A stretch of DNA of 64,000 nucleotides, taken from NCBI GenBank assembly GCA_903813345.2, contig CAIIXF020000006.1, forward strand, positions 29,519,936 to 29,583,935, given 5' to 3'. Below are positions 23,612-36,162 of the stretch, piece by piece; position 1 is the stretch's first letter, and every line of letters begins with the position of its first letter. Below the pieces are notes generated by a model. It was not told the origin of the DNA, made no database searches, and saw only the letters and a list, made by a program, of their open reading frames with translations. This DNA comes from Owenia fusiformis. Lineage: Eukaryota; Annelida; Polychaeta; Sabellida; Oweniidae. The position numbers and the translations under genes were made by a program.

Positions 23612-26600
23612 ATGGCAGACAGAAGTCGAGCGTCGATGGACTCTACGAGCTCAGAGGGAGCGGCCAGTATCAGCAGTCGGGGGAGCCGCTCCCATAGTCT
23701 CGCATTCACCACGCGTAACTCCCTCGCCCCCAAAATGTCCATGGCCCCGAGTAATTTCAGTAAAAGCGAGAACAAAGTCATCATAAACGTTGGCGGTATC
23801 AGATACGAAACGTTTAAAACAACTCTGAAAAACATCCCAGATACCAGGCTGTCATGGCTGACTGATTCTTCGGCCGGTAGCAATGATTACGATCCGGTGT
23901 CGAAAGAATATTTTTTCGATCGCCATCCAGGTATTTTTAATATGATCATGAACTATTACCGTACAGGGAAGCTACACGCGCCAACTGATGTATGTGGCCC
24001 ATTGTTTGAAGAGGAATTGTCATTCTGGGGAATTGACGAGAAGCAAATCGAACCATGTTGTTGGATGACTTACAGGTAACATTTACATAAACTTTATACG
24101 TCCACAAGGTGCGATAAATTATACTTTGCATGCAATTTTGATTCAAAGTACTATACATGACATAGCCGTAGGGACCGGGGGTTCGATGCGTTCGGACGAA
24201 CCCCCGGTCGGGATTTCTCCCAAAAAAATATTTGTGGAAAAATTCATTGCAATAACCAGAAACATATATTCAATTTATATGACCAGTAGGAAAAAATAGT
24301 AAAGGAAGAGGTTTGAGTATTGGCAAATATCCCTATGGTCATAATGAATCATTCTTAGGTGTAACATGAAGAATAGAATGCTATAATACTTTGGAAAATA
24401 TTAAAGTGCTGGGGCACACATAAGCTGAGATAGGGATCATTTCATGATTCTCGTCATTAATGATAAAATCAGCGGAACTGTGATAGAAAATAAAATGTTT
24501 TCAAAGTTTTTTATTTTCAATTCAAAGAAAGCACAACAAATAAGTTTTTCAGCATTATTTGTTCTTTATTTGTTGCAAGGCATTGCAATTTAAGAGAGAT
24601 GTTTAATGTTAGAGCCTACAGAGCACAGTGGATATTTTGTTATTTCAATTTTTTTTTTTAAATTTCAGCCTATGTTTCATTCCATTAATACAATACTATT
24701 TGTCATCTGTCACTTCTATCGTCAGTACCAATTGAGAGTATTCGTGCAGCCATTACGACTTTTATTGTGCGCCATGATTAAATAAGTATTACATTCTTCA
24801 AAAATATTTGCTTTTGAATATACTAGTATTCAGAAACTAACTGTAAGTTCATGAGGTCATTATGAACTCCTCTATTACAAAATGAAATGGCAGATAAAAT
24901 TATTTTGATTTGGATTCTTTTCAAAAATCATCTAAAAGTGTGGGAATAGCATGCCAGAATTTGACATAATGTATCTTTGAATGATGAATTGGGAATGACG
25001 ATTTTTCAATGGTAGCTCGTTAAAAAATATGTTCCTTAGAGATATGTATATGTAATTTGCCCTTTACAAAAGTTGTCTCAATGTATGCTAACCCTTGATT
25101 TGGATTTCATTGAACAATTAAACAATTGTTATATAAAATGTATGATTTTGCTACCAGAATTCAATATCTTTCAGTAAAAGATTCACCAAAAACTATTTCA
25201 ATATAGAAAATCAAATTGTTGCCAAACTTTTGGAGGGGTGTAAATTGTATGTACAAAAAAACTTTTATGTGAGGTACACCGATGAAGGGGGAGATTTGTG
25301 GATACATAAAAAATCGAACCCCTGGTCACCAATTGCTGACTACGCCACTGCATGAGTCCATTAAATGCGATTCAAATATGCCAATAGAAGCTGTCCCAGC
25401 CAATCAACTTAGAGCATTTCAGTGCATTAATTCAAAGTATATGGTCAACTGAGCAGAAACATTATTATACAGTGCATTATGGTTCCATAATGAATTTAGC
25501 AACACATTATTGGTAAAAAATGACGTGGCGATTACATACACTCATTGTCTTCAATTACCAATATAACAAGGAATGATACGGGATTATCTATTCTTAAATA
25601 GATATAGAACAAAAATGATGCTACTTAGCCTATCCGAACTAAGAGATGAAATACCTCAAAATACCTTTAATCTGCGCTCCCTTGGATCATCAAATCTAAA
25701 CCAAAATACCATGATATCACATCATATTTTATCATAAATAGCATATGGGGGGGGGGGCAATAATTGTCTAAGTACTTTACTCTCTCATGAGCTATCCATT
25801 TTTGAATAACCAAAGCACAAATAGAGCGAGTCCAATTGCTAAATATACTCTATGTTTTGTATTAGATGTCAAATGAACTTGAAATACGATATTCTAATTT
25901 ACAGAACCCATAGAGACGCCGAAGAGACGCTGGCGGAGTTTGAACAGGATATGGAAGAAGAGGACGACGACGAAGACGAAGACATTGCGGCGAGATTTGG
26001 TTAGTGCAATGACTTCTTTATTAATTTTACCAAATATATTCAAAAGAATTAGTGTACCAAGCATGAACAAAGGTCAACATTAGACACACATCTTTAGCTC
26101 GTTACAGCTCCAATGGAAGAGTACTGGGACGGAAATCCAGGGATCCGGGTATCTTGCCCGATGAGGTATTTTTGATTTTCTATTTACAGGCAAATGGGTA
26201 TGGAAACGTCATGTGTATTTCTATGTCCCAATTTGCCTTCTTGTGCGTAGGTCCTAATTTTAGTGATTTTATGTGCATTTGTATGTCCCCTTTCTAACTT
26301 CAGGAATCGAGGAAGTGATAGAAGAGGACCTGACATGGTGGCAGCGGAACAAATCTAAACTTTGGAACCTCCTAGATGACCCAGGGTATTCCAAAGCCGC
26401 GCAGGTCATCGCCTTTATCTCCATGTTCTCTGTCATCTTTTCCATCATTTTGTTCGTTTGCGAGACGCATTTATTGTTCCGGGTCCCCAGTAATGAGACG
26501 TTCCATGCGGAAAACAATATAACATGGGACAGAAACTGGAATAACACAGAGAAACGGTTGTATACGAAAGCCCACCCTGTACTGGACTATCTAGATTACT

Positions 26601-27418
26601 ATGTCTGTACAGTTTACTTCACACTTGAGTTGATCATAAGAATAATAAGCTGTCCCGACAAAAAGGTATTCTTCAAGAGCGTCACAACGTGGGTGGATAT
26701 CATTTCCATTGTCCCCGTCTATATAAACCTCATCATAGTGACTGTAGATTCCACTCTAACCGAGACGCATCCTGCAGTGATTGCCTTAAAGGTATTAAGA
26801 ATCGTTCGTATTCTACGGATAATGAAACTGACAAAGCATATAAGCGGATTGGTGATTCTGGTACACACAATCAGGGCCAGTTTACAAGAACTGCTTCTTC
26901 TCATATTGTTCATCTGCTTTGGAATGTTAACATTCGCCTGCTTGATTTATTATCTCGAGCAGATCGACGAAGATCCTCAAAACTCGTTCACGAGTATTCC
27001 TATAGGTTTCTGGTGGGCAATCGTTACCATGACAACCCTAGGTTACGGCGACAAGTACCCGCGCTCCGTCTATGGCTACATGTTGGGAAGTATCTGTTCC
27101 ATCTGTGGTGTGCTCGTCATCGCGCTACCCGTTCCCGTCATTGTCAATAACTTTGCGTTGTACTACTCCCACGCCCAAGCAAGGCTTAAACTGCCCAAAA
27201 AGCGGAAGAAATATTTAGTGGGCAACGATCTAAAGATGGAGGTGGCACCAGTTGATGATGACATGGACTTAGATAAAACCGATAAGGACGACGATTCAGT
27301 GCTGTCTATTGAGCCGCCCAAGAAAATGTCAGACCTACTACGGAAGAACAGCAATGGCAGTCAAAACAGTGCAGATAGTGGTATAGCAAAATCAGGTTCG
27401 ATACATGAAGAATTTTAG
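23612..27418 (+). CDS. Shaw/Kv3-type voltage-gated potassium channel, 3 exons
   Basis: Pore-forming subunit of a plasma-membrane voltage-gated K+ channel (tetramer). Exons 23612-24075, 25905-25999 and 26304-27418 join in phase into 557 codons. The start has a strong context (CGCCATGG). Residues ~54-155 form the T1 domain, with [10 protein letters not shown] and a complete HX5CX20CC zinc motif typical of non-Shaker Kv channels. Exon 2 encodes an acidic linker. Exon 3 has S1-S6: S4 reads [18 protein letters not shown], the pore [15 protein letters not shown], and S6 has the PVPV bend. [17 protein letters not shown] after S6 is the Kv3/Shaw signature. Two oddities are TLGYGD instead of TVGYGD and Lys at the first S4 charge. 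The tail after S6 is rich in Asp, Lys and Ser. An alternative tail may lie at 34556-35742. Confidence 0.93.
25160..25245. repeat. Fragment of the 17753-18630 fold-back element
   Basis: TCTTTCAGTAAAAGATTCA and AATATAGAAAATCAAATTG match the middle of the element in the SDR intron (18038-18090). GTTGCCAAACTTTTGGAGGG matches its right tip. The two pieces are joined directly, so this is a deleted copy. It lies in channel intron 1. Confidence 0.65.
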
Positions 27419-27540
27419 TATAATCCTGCGATCTGGTAAATCTATGCTCAATGAATTAGTAGATTTGTAACGACATATGTGAATAGAAATTAGATGAGTA
27501 AATATGTCTGGGTGAATCAATAAGAACAGATTTTACAGGA

Positions 27541-28447
27541 TAACAGTCAATGTGCCAGGAAGAGAGTCAATGTGTCAGGATGAGAGTTAAAGTGTCACGA
27601 TGAGAATCAATGTGTAGAAATTATAGTCGGTGTGTCTGGGTAAGAGTCATTGTGTCTAGATGAGAGTCAGTGTGTCAAAATGACAGTCAATGTGTCTGAG
27701 TGAGCGTTAATGTGTCTGGGTGAGTCTATCAATCTGTTGATGCGAAAGTCAATGCGTTAAAGTGACAGTCAAAATGTCAGCTTTATAATCAAAGAAGAGA
27801 GTGGATGAGTCAGGATTAGAGTCAATATGAGAGTCAATGTATAAGGGATGAGAGGCAATGTGTTAGGATGAGAGTCAATGTATAAGGATGAGAATCAATG
27901 TATAAGGGGTAAGAGTCAATGTATAAGGACGAGAGTCAATGTATAAGGATGAGAATCAATGTATAAGGGGTGAGAGTCAATGTATAAGGACGAGAGTCAA
28001 TATATAAGGATGAGAGTCAATGTAGAAGGATGAGAGTCAATGTATAAGGACGACAGTCAATGTATGAGGGATGGCAGTCAATGTTTAAGGATGAGAGGCA
28101 ATGTATAAGGGACGAGAGGCAATGTATAAGGGACGAGAGTCAATGTATAAGGGCCAATGTATAAGGGATGAGAGTCAATGTATAAGGATGGGAGTGAATG
28201 TATAAGGATAAGAGTCAATGTTTAAGGATGCAAGGAAATGTGTCAGGATGAGAGGCAATGTATAAAGATGAAAGGCAGTGTGTCAGGATAAGAGTCAATG
28301 TATAAGGGATGAGAGTCAATGTATAAGGGTCAATCTAAGGGATGAGAGTCAATGTATAAGGATAAGAGTCAATGTTTAAGGATGCAAGGAAATGTGTAAG
28401 GATGAGAGTCAATGTATAAGGATGGGAGTCAATGTATAAGGATGAGA
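27541..28447. repeat. ~20-bp minisatellite after the channel stop codon
   Basis: About 45 diverged copies of GTCAATGTATAAGGATGAGA. The first third uses GTGTCAGGATGAGA variants and the rest GTATAAGG variants, so two sub-families expanded in turn. There are no spacers, so it is not a CRISPR array. It starts 123 bp after the TAG of the channel gene. Confidence 0.9.
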
Positions 28448-30049
28448 GTATTCTGTACAATATCAAGTTCATGTCTTTTTATTTCTCTCTCAAACAGTTT
28501 AAAACAGAATTTGAGTTAACACTACCATAACAGCATTCTCCTCGCAGGTGTTGTCAAATCAATACCAGGGAGGAAATACTAATAGACGAGTAGGGATTTG
28601 CAAAAAATAAAATAAAAAAGGATCGACTGACCCTGTTGGGTTTCTTGGTATTTTTGGAAAGCTGTGCATCACCACAACGTCTTCTACTTAATAAGAAGTT
28701 CTGAAAATGGTCCCGTTGCCATGGAAACGGACGCTGAATAAAATACCCGCTGTTAACAGTATTTGAATTACCAATAACATGTTTTGCTATATAACTATTC
28801 CATTTCTTATCCGTTTTACATAATCTTGGTACCAAATGAAAGCATGTTGAGTGCCCTTTCAGATAAAGTATAATTTATGCAAATCAGCTCATTTGCATAT
28901 CTTCTGTGACGTCATAATTGTGATTTTTCCTAATATTTTGAGCAAGTTATTAAAATACATGTTATAAATACCCCTTTGAATTAAATAAGTGTAGTAAAGT
29001 TGAATATATTCATAAAATACAAATGTAGGAGAAACAGGCTTTATTTTGATATATATAACATATCTCAATCCGTTTAAGCGATATAGCCTACGTCCTTTTA
29101 ATTAGTACATAACTGGAAAAATAACAGCAAAAGTAGACCTATTTTATGGTACAACTTGTATTTTACAAAATATGAACTAGACTTATGTAAATTATGGGGG
29201 GTTGAGACGGTAAACGCTTATATTAGCAGGTAAATCTCAGACCATACTGGGTATCTTTAGAAAGCTAAGTCTCTACTATATCTTCCACACAATGAGAAGT
29301 TCTGAAAATTGCGCCGTTGCCATGGAAACGGACGCCGATTAAAATACCTGCTATTAATAGTATTAATATCACCAATAACATGTTTTATTTTATAACTTCT
29401 CTATTTCTTATCCATTTTAAATAATCTTGGTACCAAATGAAGCCATGTCGAATGCCTTTTCAGAAAAATTATAATTCATGCAAATTAGTTCATTTGCATA
29501 TCTTTTGTGACGTCATAATTGCAATTTTTCCTCATATTTTTTAGCAAGTTATTAAAATACATGGGATAAATAACCCCTTTAAATTATATAATTGAAGTAA
29601 AATTGAATATCTTCATTGAACACAAATGTAGCCTAGACAGACGTTATTGAGATATATAGATCAAATTTCAATCAGTCTGGGAGATATAGCCTCCGTCTTT
29701 TTAATTAGTACATAACTGGTAAAATACAGCAAAAATAGACCTATTTATGGTATTTTACAAAATATAAACCAGTCTCATATAAATTATGGGTGCTGAGATG
29801 GAAAACGCTGATATTAACAGGTAAACCCCAGACCTATTGGGTCTCTTGGTATCTTTAGAAAGCTAAGCATCTTTACTCAATCTTCCACATAATGAGACAT
29901 TCTGTAATTGGTCCCATTGCTATAGAAACGGACTAATAAAAACAAATAAAAATTATACACTAGGTATTGGCAATATCGTGATCATGAACGAAAATGTTTG
30001 TCTCATAACTTTCCTATTTATTATCCATTTTGACTAATATTGGAATCAA

Positions 30050-31145
30050 ATGAAAGTTCGTTATTTCAGTTACATAATAACATGCATACTGTCACCACGA
30101 CAGCCAAGGGCTTCAAATATGTTGTGCCTACATGGCTCATACATGGGGCATCTTAATATAAAATGTTCAATTGTTTCAGTTTCACAAAGGTTACACAATA
30201 TACAGGGTGTCAAAAAACAACGGCACCCCCCTCTACAGCAAAAAGTCCTGAATATTTCATATCATGTCATACATCATTTGAAAGATAATTTAATTCTGGA
30301 GTTACTCCTCAAATTTTCATTTATTTAAACTTTATATTAAAAAAGCTACATTGTTTTTAAGTTTGCTACTTCGGTACTTTGTTTGCTGCTCTGTTACTGG
30401 TTAAAGGTCAAATCTTCAGAAAGTGGAATATGAAAGAATTAGCCCAGATTTCAACTGCACTGAACATATGGGTTCAGTTCTGAAAAACAGGGTATAGGAA
30501 CTGATGGACGAAGAGCCTCTTGAAAAAAGAGACAATGAGGATGTATTTCTGAAGAATTTGAGGAAAGTGCTTAGAGGATTATGCAATGCTACACATTTAT
30601 CTGAATTTCTATTGAAATCATATCCGTCCAGATAAGCTGCTGTTTGAGCAGCAACTGGTGGTCATACCAACTACTAAGAATCAGCTGTAAATCTGTGAAA
30701 TTATATGACATAAAGCTGAAATTTCTCAGGTAACTCCAGAATTAAATTGTCTTTAAAATGAGATATGACACACCATGTAACATTTAGCACTTTTTGCTGT
30801 AGAAGGGGGTGCCGTTGTTTTTTGACACCCTGTACATCGTTTTGAACCATTGAAGTTGTTCGTATTTAATACATGGGCGTTACATACCAATTGCATCATA
30901 GTTTTACACTGGCTTTGACATTTGGGAAATTTCTGACAAATCACCCACCATATGCAAGGTTTTAAGTCTGTGAAATAGTCACGTAGGTATAACAGTTTGC
31001 CATAACATGAGCATTGCAAGAAAAATTGCCTGACCTCGACGGATCTTAGAGCATTGACAATTTGCAGTCTCCATGACCGCTTCGACGGAAGATATCCAGA
31101 GTCCAGCGCATTTTTAACCAGATTTTCAATTCCTAGCATTTTGGT
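30050..31145 (-). pseudogene. LINE reverse-transcriptase C-terminus relic, split by a MITE
   Basis: On the minus strand, 30195-30070 reads CNLCETETIEHFILRCPMY, the Cys/His cluster found after the reverse transcriptase of non-LTR retrotransposons. Upstream, 31139-30834 gives a frame with QFFLQCSCYGKLLYLRDYF and further Cys residues that runs into the inserted element. It is an inactive fragment in the loop of the 28582-33209 element. Confidence 0.55.
30203..30832. mobile_element. 630-bp TA-flanked element with Tc1/mariner-like ends
   Basis: CAGGGTGTCAAAAAACAACG at 30203 is answered by CGTTGTTTTTTGACACCCTG ending at 30832. TA flanks both ends (30201-30202 and 30833-30834). The inverted arms run about 100 bp. 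The target is the LINE relic. The interior shows no recognisable transposase. Confidence 0.8.
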
Positions 31146-34142
31146 CTTAAGAAAAATGCGCCGGATAGGAGAGAAAATATCGACTTGGTTGCCATTGTAG
31201 TACCCCCTGTATATTTTATCAGGGGGGTATAAGAAATGCTCTGTAGAGAGTTGCCCAATTTGTGTAAATTTGGAAATATTTGAGCAATTGTGTAAAACAA
31301 TGTCATATCTTGTGAAAAGTGTTCAAATTAGACAGGTTAATTTTTCGAACATGAGTGTTCACTATTCGAATTTGGAGGTGGTCAGATTTCAGGATATGCC
31401 TTCGATTGAGGCAGACTAATACTTTTCCTAAAATACCACAAAATATATGTATAGTTTGGTTTATATCACTCAGGAATGAATAATTGAACTATTTAAAGAG
31501 GTACATTCTATATTTCCTATCCTGGTGGAAATCTACTCTATTTATCAAAATGATGACGTGTTGAGTTACATTCATCATATCAATATGGAGATATGACAGG
31601 TTTACTACACTTGTTTAATAGAAGAGGATTTATGACATATATAATAAGTTGATAAAAATGGTATAAAAATATCAAATATGACGTCACAAAGGCTATGCAA
31701 ATGAGCTAATTTGCATAAAATTGTAATTTACCTGGTAGGGCCTACAATATGCTTTCATTTGGTACCAAAATTATTTAAAACGGATAAGAAATGAAAGAGT
31801 TATACAAAGAGGTTATTTGTGATTTAAATAGTGTTATTAGCAGGTATTTTAATTAGTGTATGTTTCCATGGCAACGGGACCATTTTCAGAACGTCTCATT
31901 ATGTAGAAGATGTAGTCGAGATGCTTAGCTGTCAAAATATATCATCAGGGTCTGGGGTCTACCTGCTAATATCAGTGTTTTCCATATCAGGCCCACATAT
32001 TTTATTTAAGGCTGGCTCATATTTGGTAAAATACCATAAAATAGGTCTTCATTTTGCTGTTTATTTTCCAGCTATGTTCTAATTAAAAAAGATGTAGACC
32101 ATATCATCTAGACCGTTTGAACTATGTTCTATATATCAAAATAAAGCCTGTCTGTCCCATATGTATCTTCTATGAAAATATTACATGCTTACTGCGCTTA
32201 TTTATTTCAAGTCGATATTTATAATATTATATTTTAATAACTTGCTCAAAATATTAGGAAAATGGCAATTATGACGTCACAAAAGATATGCAGATGAGCT
32301 TATTTGCATAAATTATACTTTATCTGAAAGGGCATTCAACATGCTTTCATTTGGTACCACGATTATTTAAAATGGATAAGAAATGGAAAAGTTATAAAAT
32401 AAAACATGTTATTAGTGATTTAAGTACTGTTATTTTAATCAGCGTCCATTTCCATGGCAACGGGACCATTTTCAGATTTTAGCATTATGTGGAATTTGTA
32501 GTAGAGATGCTTAGCTTTCTAAAGATACCTAGAGACCCAGTAGGGTCTGGGAGTAACCTGCTAATATCAGTGTTTTCCATCTCAAGCCCAGATAATTTAT
32601 ATAAGGCTGGCTCATATTTTGTAATGTACCATAAAATAGGTCTACGTTTAGCTGTATATTTTCCAGCTATGGACTAATTAAAAAGGATGTAGGCTTTATC
32701 ATCTAGACTGATTGAGCTATGTTCTATATATCAAAATAAAGCCTGTCTGTCCTACATTTATATTCTCTGAAGATATTACACTTTTTACTACGCTTATTTA
32801 ATTCAAGGTGGGTATATATAACATGTATTTTAAAATTTGCTCAAAATATTAGGAAAATTGCAATTATGGCGTCACAAAAGATATGCAAATGAGATAATTT
32901 GCATAAATTATACTTTATTCGAAAGGGCACTCAACATGCTTTCATTTGGTACCAACATTATTTAAAACGAATAAGAAATGGAAAAGTTATAAAATAAAAC
33001 ATGTTATTGGTGATTTAAATACTGTTAATAGTAGGTATTTTAATCAGCGTCCGTTTCCATGGCAACGGGACCATTTTCAGAACTTCTCATTATTTGGAAT
33101 ATGCAGTAGATATGTTCAGCTTTCCAAAAATACCAAGAAACCGAACAGGGTCAGTCGATCCTTTTATTTCTTTAAATAAGCACTTTTTGGCAAATCCCTA
33201 CTCGTCTATAAGGTATAGCATATATCCATCTCTTCCACAACAAACAAATAAAGGACATGATCAATACAGGCAGTCAATATACACAAGTAATCAAACAAAT
33301 AAGGCTGAATATATCTTACAGAATTGCATTGATCCAAGGGCAAAGCCAGGCCTCACTAAAATTTTGCAGAAAAATATTTATTCCCAATTTTTTTCAATCG
33401 AAATTGTGAAGTTCAGTGGATTGATTATCCTATTTGGCTTTACTTTCATGATCCTCACTTCAGAACAGTTAGATATACTCATGATACTGACTGTGCTAAT
33501 TATTCAAGGAAAATTGCACTTTTGTTTGTGATTAGGACAAAACAAGTATCTATTATACTGTTATAGTTTTTTTTATTATTATTAAAGAGAGAATCAGATA
33601 TAGCGAGCAGGCTAAACAAAAAATTGTTTCAATTTTAAAATATTTTTGGCTCATGTCATTCCTTGTCATGTCTATTTTCTAAAAATCACAAAAGTGCATA
33701 CTTTATTCAAGGAAAACTAAAGATTTTTACAATAATGAATTATTTTTCTATAAGAATGGTTACCATTCTTATTATTTGGGAGAATTTAAACATTTTTCAC
33801 CCATTTTTGCACCTTGAATCATTAATAACTTCACCAATTTATAACATATTGTGAATCTTTTGGGAGATATTGTTTTAGATATTGTAAGGAATAGATTGGT
33901 AGGTCAATTATACAAGCTGCTTGTAATTTTGTCACCCCCTATAGATCTGATTCTGCCTTTAATAACCATAAATATGTATCCAGTGATATTTTTCTTATTT
34001 TATTCATTTTTGTATATGACATAAGAAAAGACAGAATATTCTGAGAAAAAGATAAGGGTTTGATATTTGAATGTGAAAAAATAAAGGTATGTGCAAGTAT
34101 TTAAAGCAGCTAACATTATCTCAATCTGAAAGTTGTCAAGCA

Positions 34143-34367
34143 CACTGGTGATCCACTCGATTACGCTGGTTACCAAAACGGTTCGTTTTGGTAACAAAAT
34201 GTCGGAACATCGAAGGTGCGATTTTTCTCTTTTCCTTATTTTACACCTTATAGGCAGAATTCCCACGACATTTTTGAACACAAACGTGTATCAGTATCAT
34301 ATGTTTAAGAAATTGTACATTTTAACGGTCGTTTTGGTAATCAGCGTAATCGAGTGGATCACCAGTG
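34143..34367. mobile_element. MITE, CACTGGTGATCC family, short copy
   Basis: CACTGGTGATCCACTCGATT and AATCGAGTGGATCACCAGTG are inverted, with AACGGTTCGTTTTGGTAACA inside. The flanks AAGCA and ATGCA match in four of five positions, consistent with a slightly mutated 5-bp duplication. Confidence 0.8.
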
Positions 34368-34555
34368 ATGCAGCTCTGCCATAGTGTTCTTTGCCATTTT
34401 GAAAAAATATTGTTTTGACAACTGTGTTATCATCCTAACAGTTACTTACATCAAAACTTTATACCTGTTTCTGTTACCATGGAGAACTCTGATTTAGCAT
34501 TTTGATTGGTTAAATTAGGATATACTGCATTCTGATTGGTTATTTTGTGTTTCAG

Positions 34556-35742
34556 TGACATCTATGCCCAACCAGGCAAACAATTCTAAAGAGAAAAATG
34601 TCATCAATGATCCAAAAGGTAAGAACAAAAATACTGCATTTTCAATCATTTTACCTTGAATGGAGGTACCAACATATAAGCCTACGTGGCATACATATAA
34701 ACATCATATAATTCATGGGATTACACGGGATATCGCTTTTCAAGGGTGAATTTAAGTATTATCCGTTATAAATCGTACTATGTTCTATTTGTTTAACCAT
34801 CATAGCTCTTTTTAGATATGACTATTCACATGTTAACCAAATGATTCCTTGTGAATTTCATATGAAAATATTGGACTAGGCCTAATTTCGCAAAAATATT
34901 GGTGAAGAATATATAAAATGATTAACTAGTTCGAAAGTCACCATAACTACAACTGAGTTAATATATCCCATATTTCAGGAATAAGTGTTGTGTTTACGGA
35001 TGAGCAAACAAAGGAGCCTGTTAGCTTCCGGAACAAACCCAGAATTCCCCCAAAGATAGCACCCATGATGATCCAGCTAGGGGGGTCAAGATCCAATAAA
35101 CCAGGTGGAAAATCAGACAAATCTGGGGGTAAATCGGACAAATCTGGGGGTAAAACCGAAAAACCTGGGAAAGCAAAAGGTGCCAGTGGTAAATTAATCT
35201 TTAAATACGTATTTAAAATATTCTCAAAATGATGAATTTTATATGGCATATTCTTGTCAGTATTTAACATTGACATCAATGGACAATTTTACGAAATATT
35301 GAATTCATAATGAAGTAAAATCTTAGGAAATTCAGACCTTGTGAAAATTGGATGAGTATTTATCTATTCTGGAAACCAATATTACAATTAACTGTGTTAA
35401 ACCAGGTGACGTCTCAGATTGAAGTCTAGTGAAATTTATAATGTTCATATGGAAAACAAGGGTCAATAATTCTATCACTGTAATTATAACAACCATTTTT
35501 ACCAATGGCAATAATTCTACAACCATAGATGAGCCTCGATTTGTATTTCAACTTAACATTGTCGTTCGTCAGTAAAATATATTTGAAACTGAGATCAGAT
35601 CCAATCCAATCCAGTGGTAAAAGATAAAAGTGCACCATGAATTAACAAATATTTTACTCTATATATTGTACTTGTAGATGACGGTGGAATGACAGTCAGT
35701 TTTGGTGGAGGCGGATCATCAAGTAAATTCAAGAAATCCTGA
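34556..35742 (+). CDS. Three-exon coding tail, possibly an alternative channel C-terminus
   Basis: Exons 34556-34618, 34979-35188 and 35678-35742 are linked by phase-1 GT-AG introns and end in TGA. The text is basic, with repeated GGKSDKS-type units, FTDEQTKEPVSFRNKP, and a Gly/Ser-rich end closing in KFKKS. I recognise no family. The first exon needs a phase-1 donor upstream. Exon 3 of the potassium channel offers phase-1 GT sites near 27382 and 27395, so splicing from the channel is possible; Kv3 genes are known for alternative C-termini at this point. It could equally be the end of an unrelated gene. AATAAA at 36157 suits as its poly(A) signal. Confidence 0.5.
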
Positions 35743-36156
35743 TACTAAGACTGCTTAAAATAAAGTGACAATTTAACAGTTGTCAGTGTGAACTGATTGT
35801 ATCATAAAGAATATTGAAAATTCTGATTCAATAGGCCTACTGCTAATGTTATGTGAAAGTACTAGTATAGTTCTTCACTGGAGTAAAATCCAGGGCCTCA
35901 CTGATCTGAAGATTTATTCTAGGGTTAACCCAAGAATCAAGTCTTCATGAACCCAAATGAATGAATCTCAGTTTCGTTTAGACCAAGCAGAATGAATTTT
36001 CATACACTCTAGAAGTATACTGATAACATTAAAAATATTTTATATTATAAATATAGTTTTGTTTTCCTATATATTCCATTGTACATACATGGGAAGTGTA
36101 ATTATATGTAATGTATTGTGTATGTATATACAGATTGACTGTACATGAAATATGAG

Positions 36157-36162
36157 AATAAA
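36157..36162 (+). terminator. Poly(A) signal AATAAA, plus strand
   Basis: AATAAA within GAGAATAAATGCATTGCC, about 415 bp after the TGA at 35742. It is the likely transcript end for the 34556-35742 exons, and it converges on the NCAPH2 end at 36932. Confidence 0.45.

Larger units (their letters stand above)
28582..33209. mobile_element. 4.6-kb fold-back element with three ~600-bp repeats per arm
   Basis: The tips ATAGACGAGTAGGGATTTG (28582) and CAAATCCCTACTCGTCTAT (33209) are inverted. Each arm holds about three tandem monomers of ~600 bp, marked by GTTGCCATGGAAACGGACGC-type stretches near 28716, 29317 and 29913 on the left and by the inverted form near 31862, 32449 and 33053 on the right. 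Most monomers carry ATGCAAAT, its inverted copy ATTTGCAT, and TGACGTCA. The ~1.6-kb loop holds a LINE relic. No transposase is seen in the arms. Confidence 0.8.

Noticed and set aside
26689-27150. 153-codon ORF in another frame of the channel exon
   Set aside because: Shadow of the Kv coding sequence.
27541-28447. CRISPR-like array
   Set aside because: Units are contiguous and diverged with no unique spacers, and the host is an animal; it is a minisatellite.
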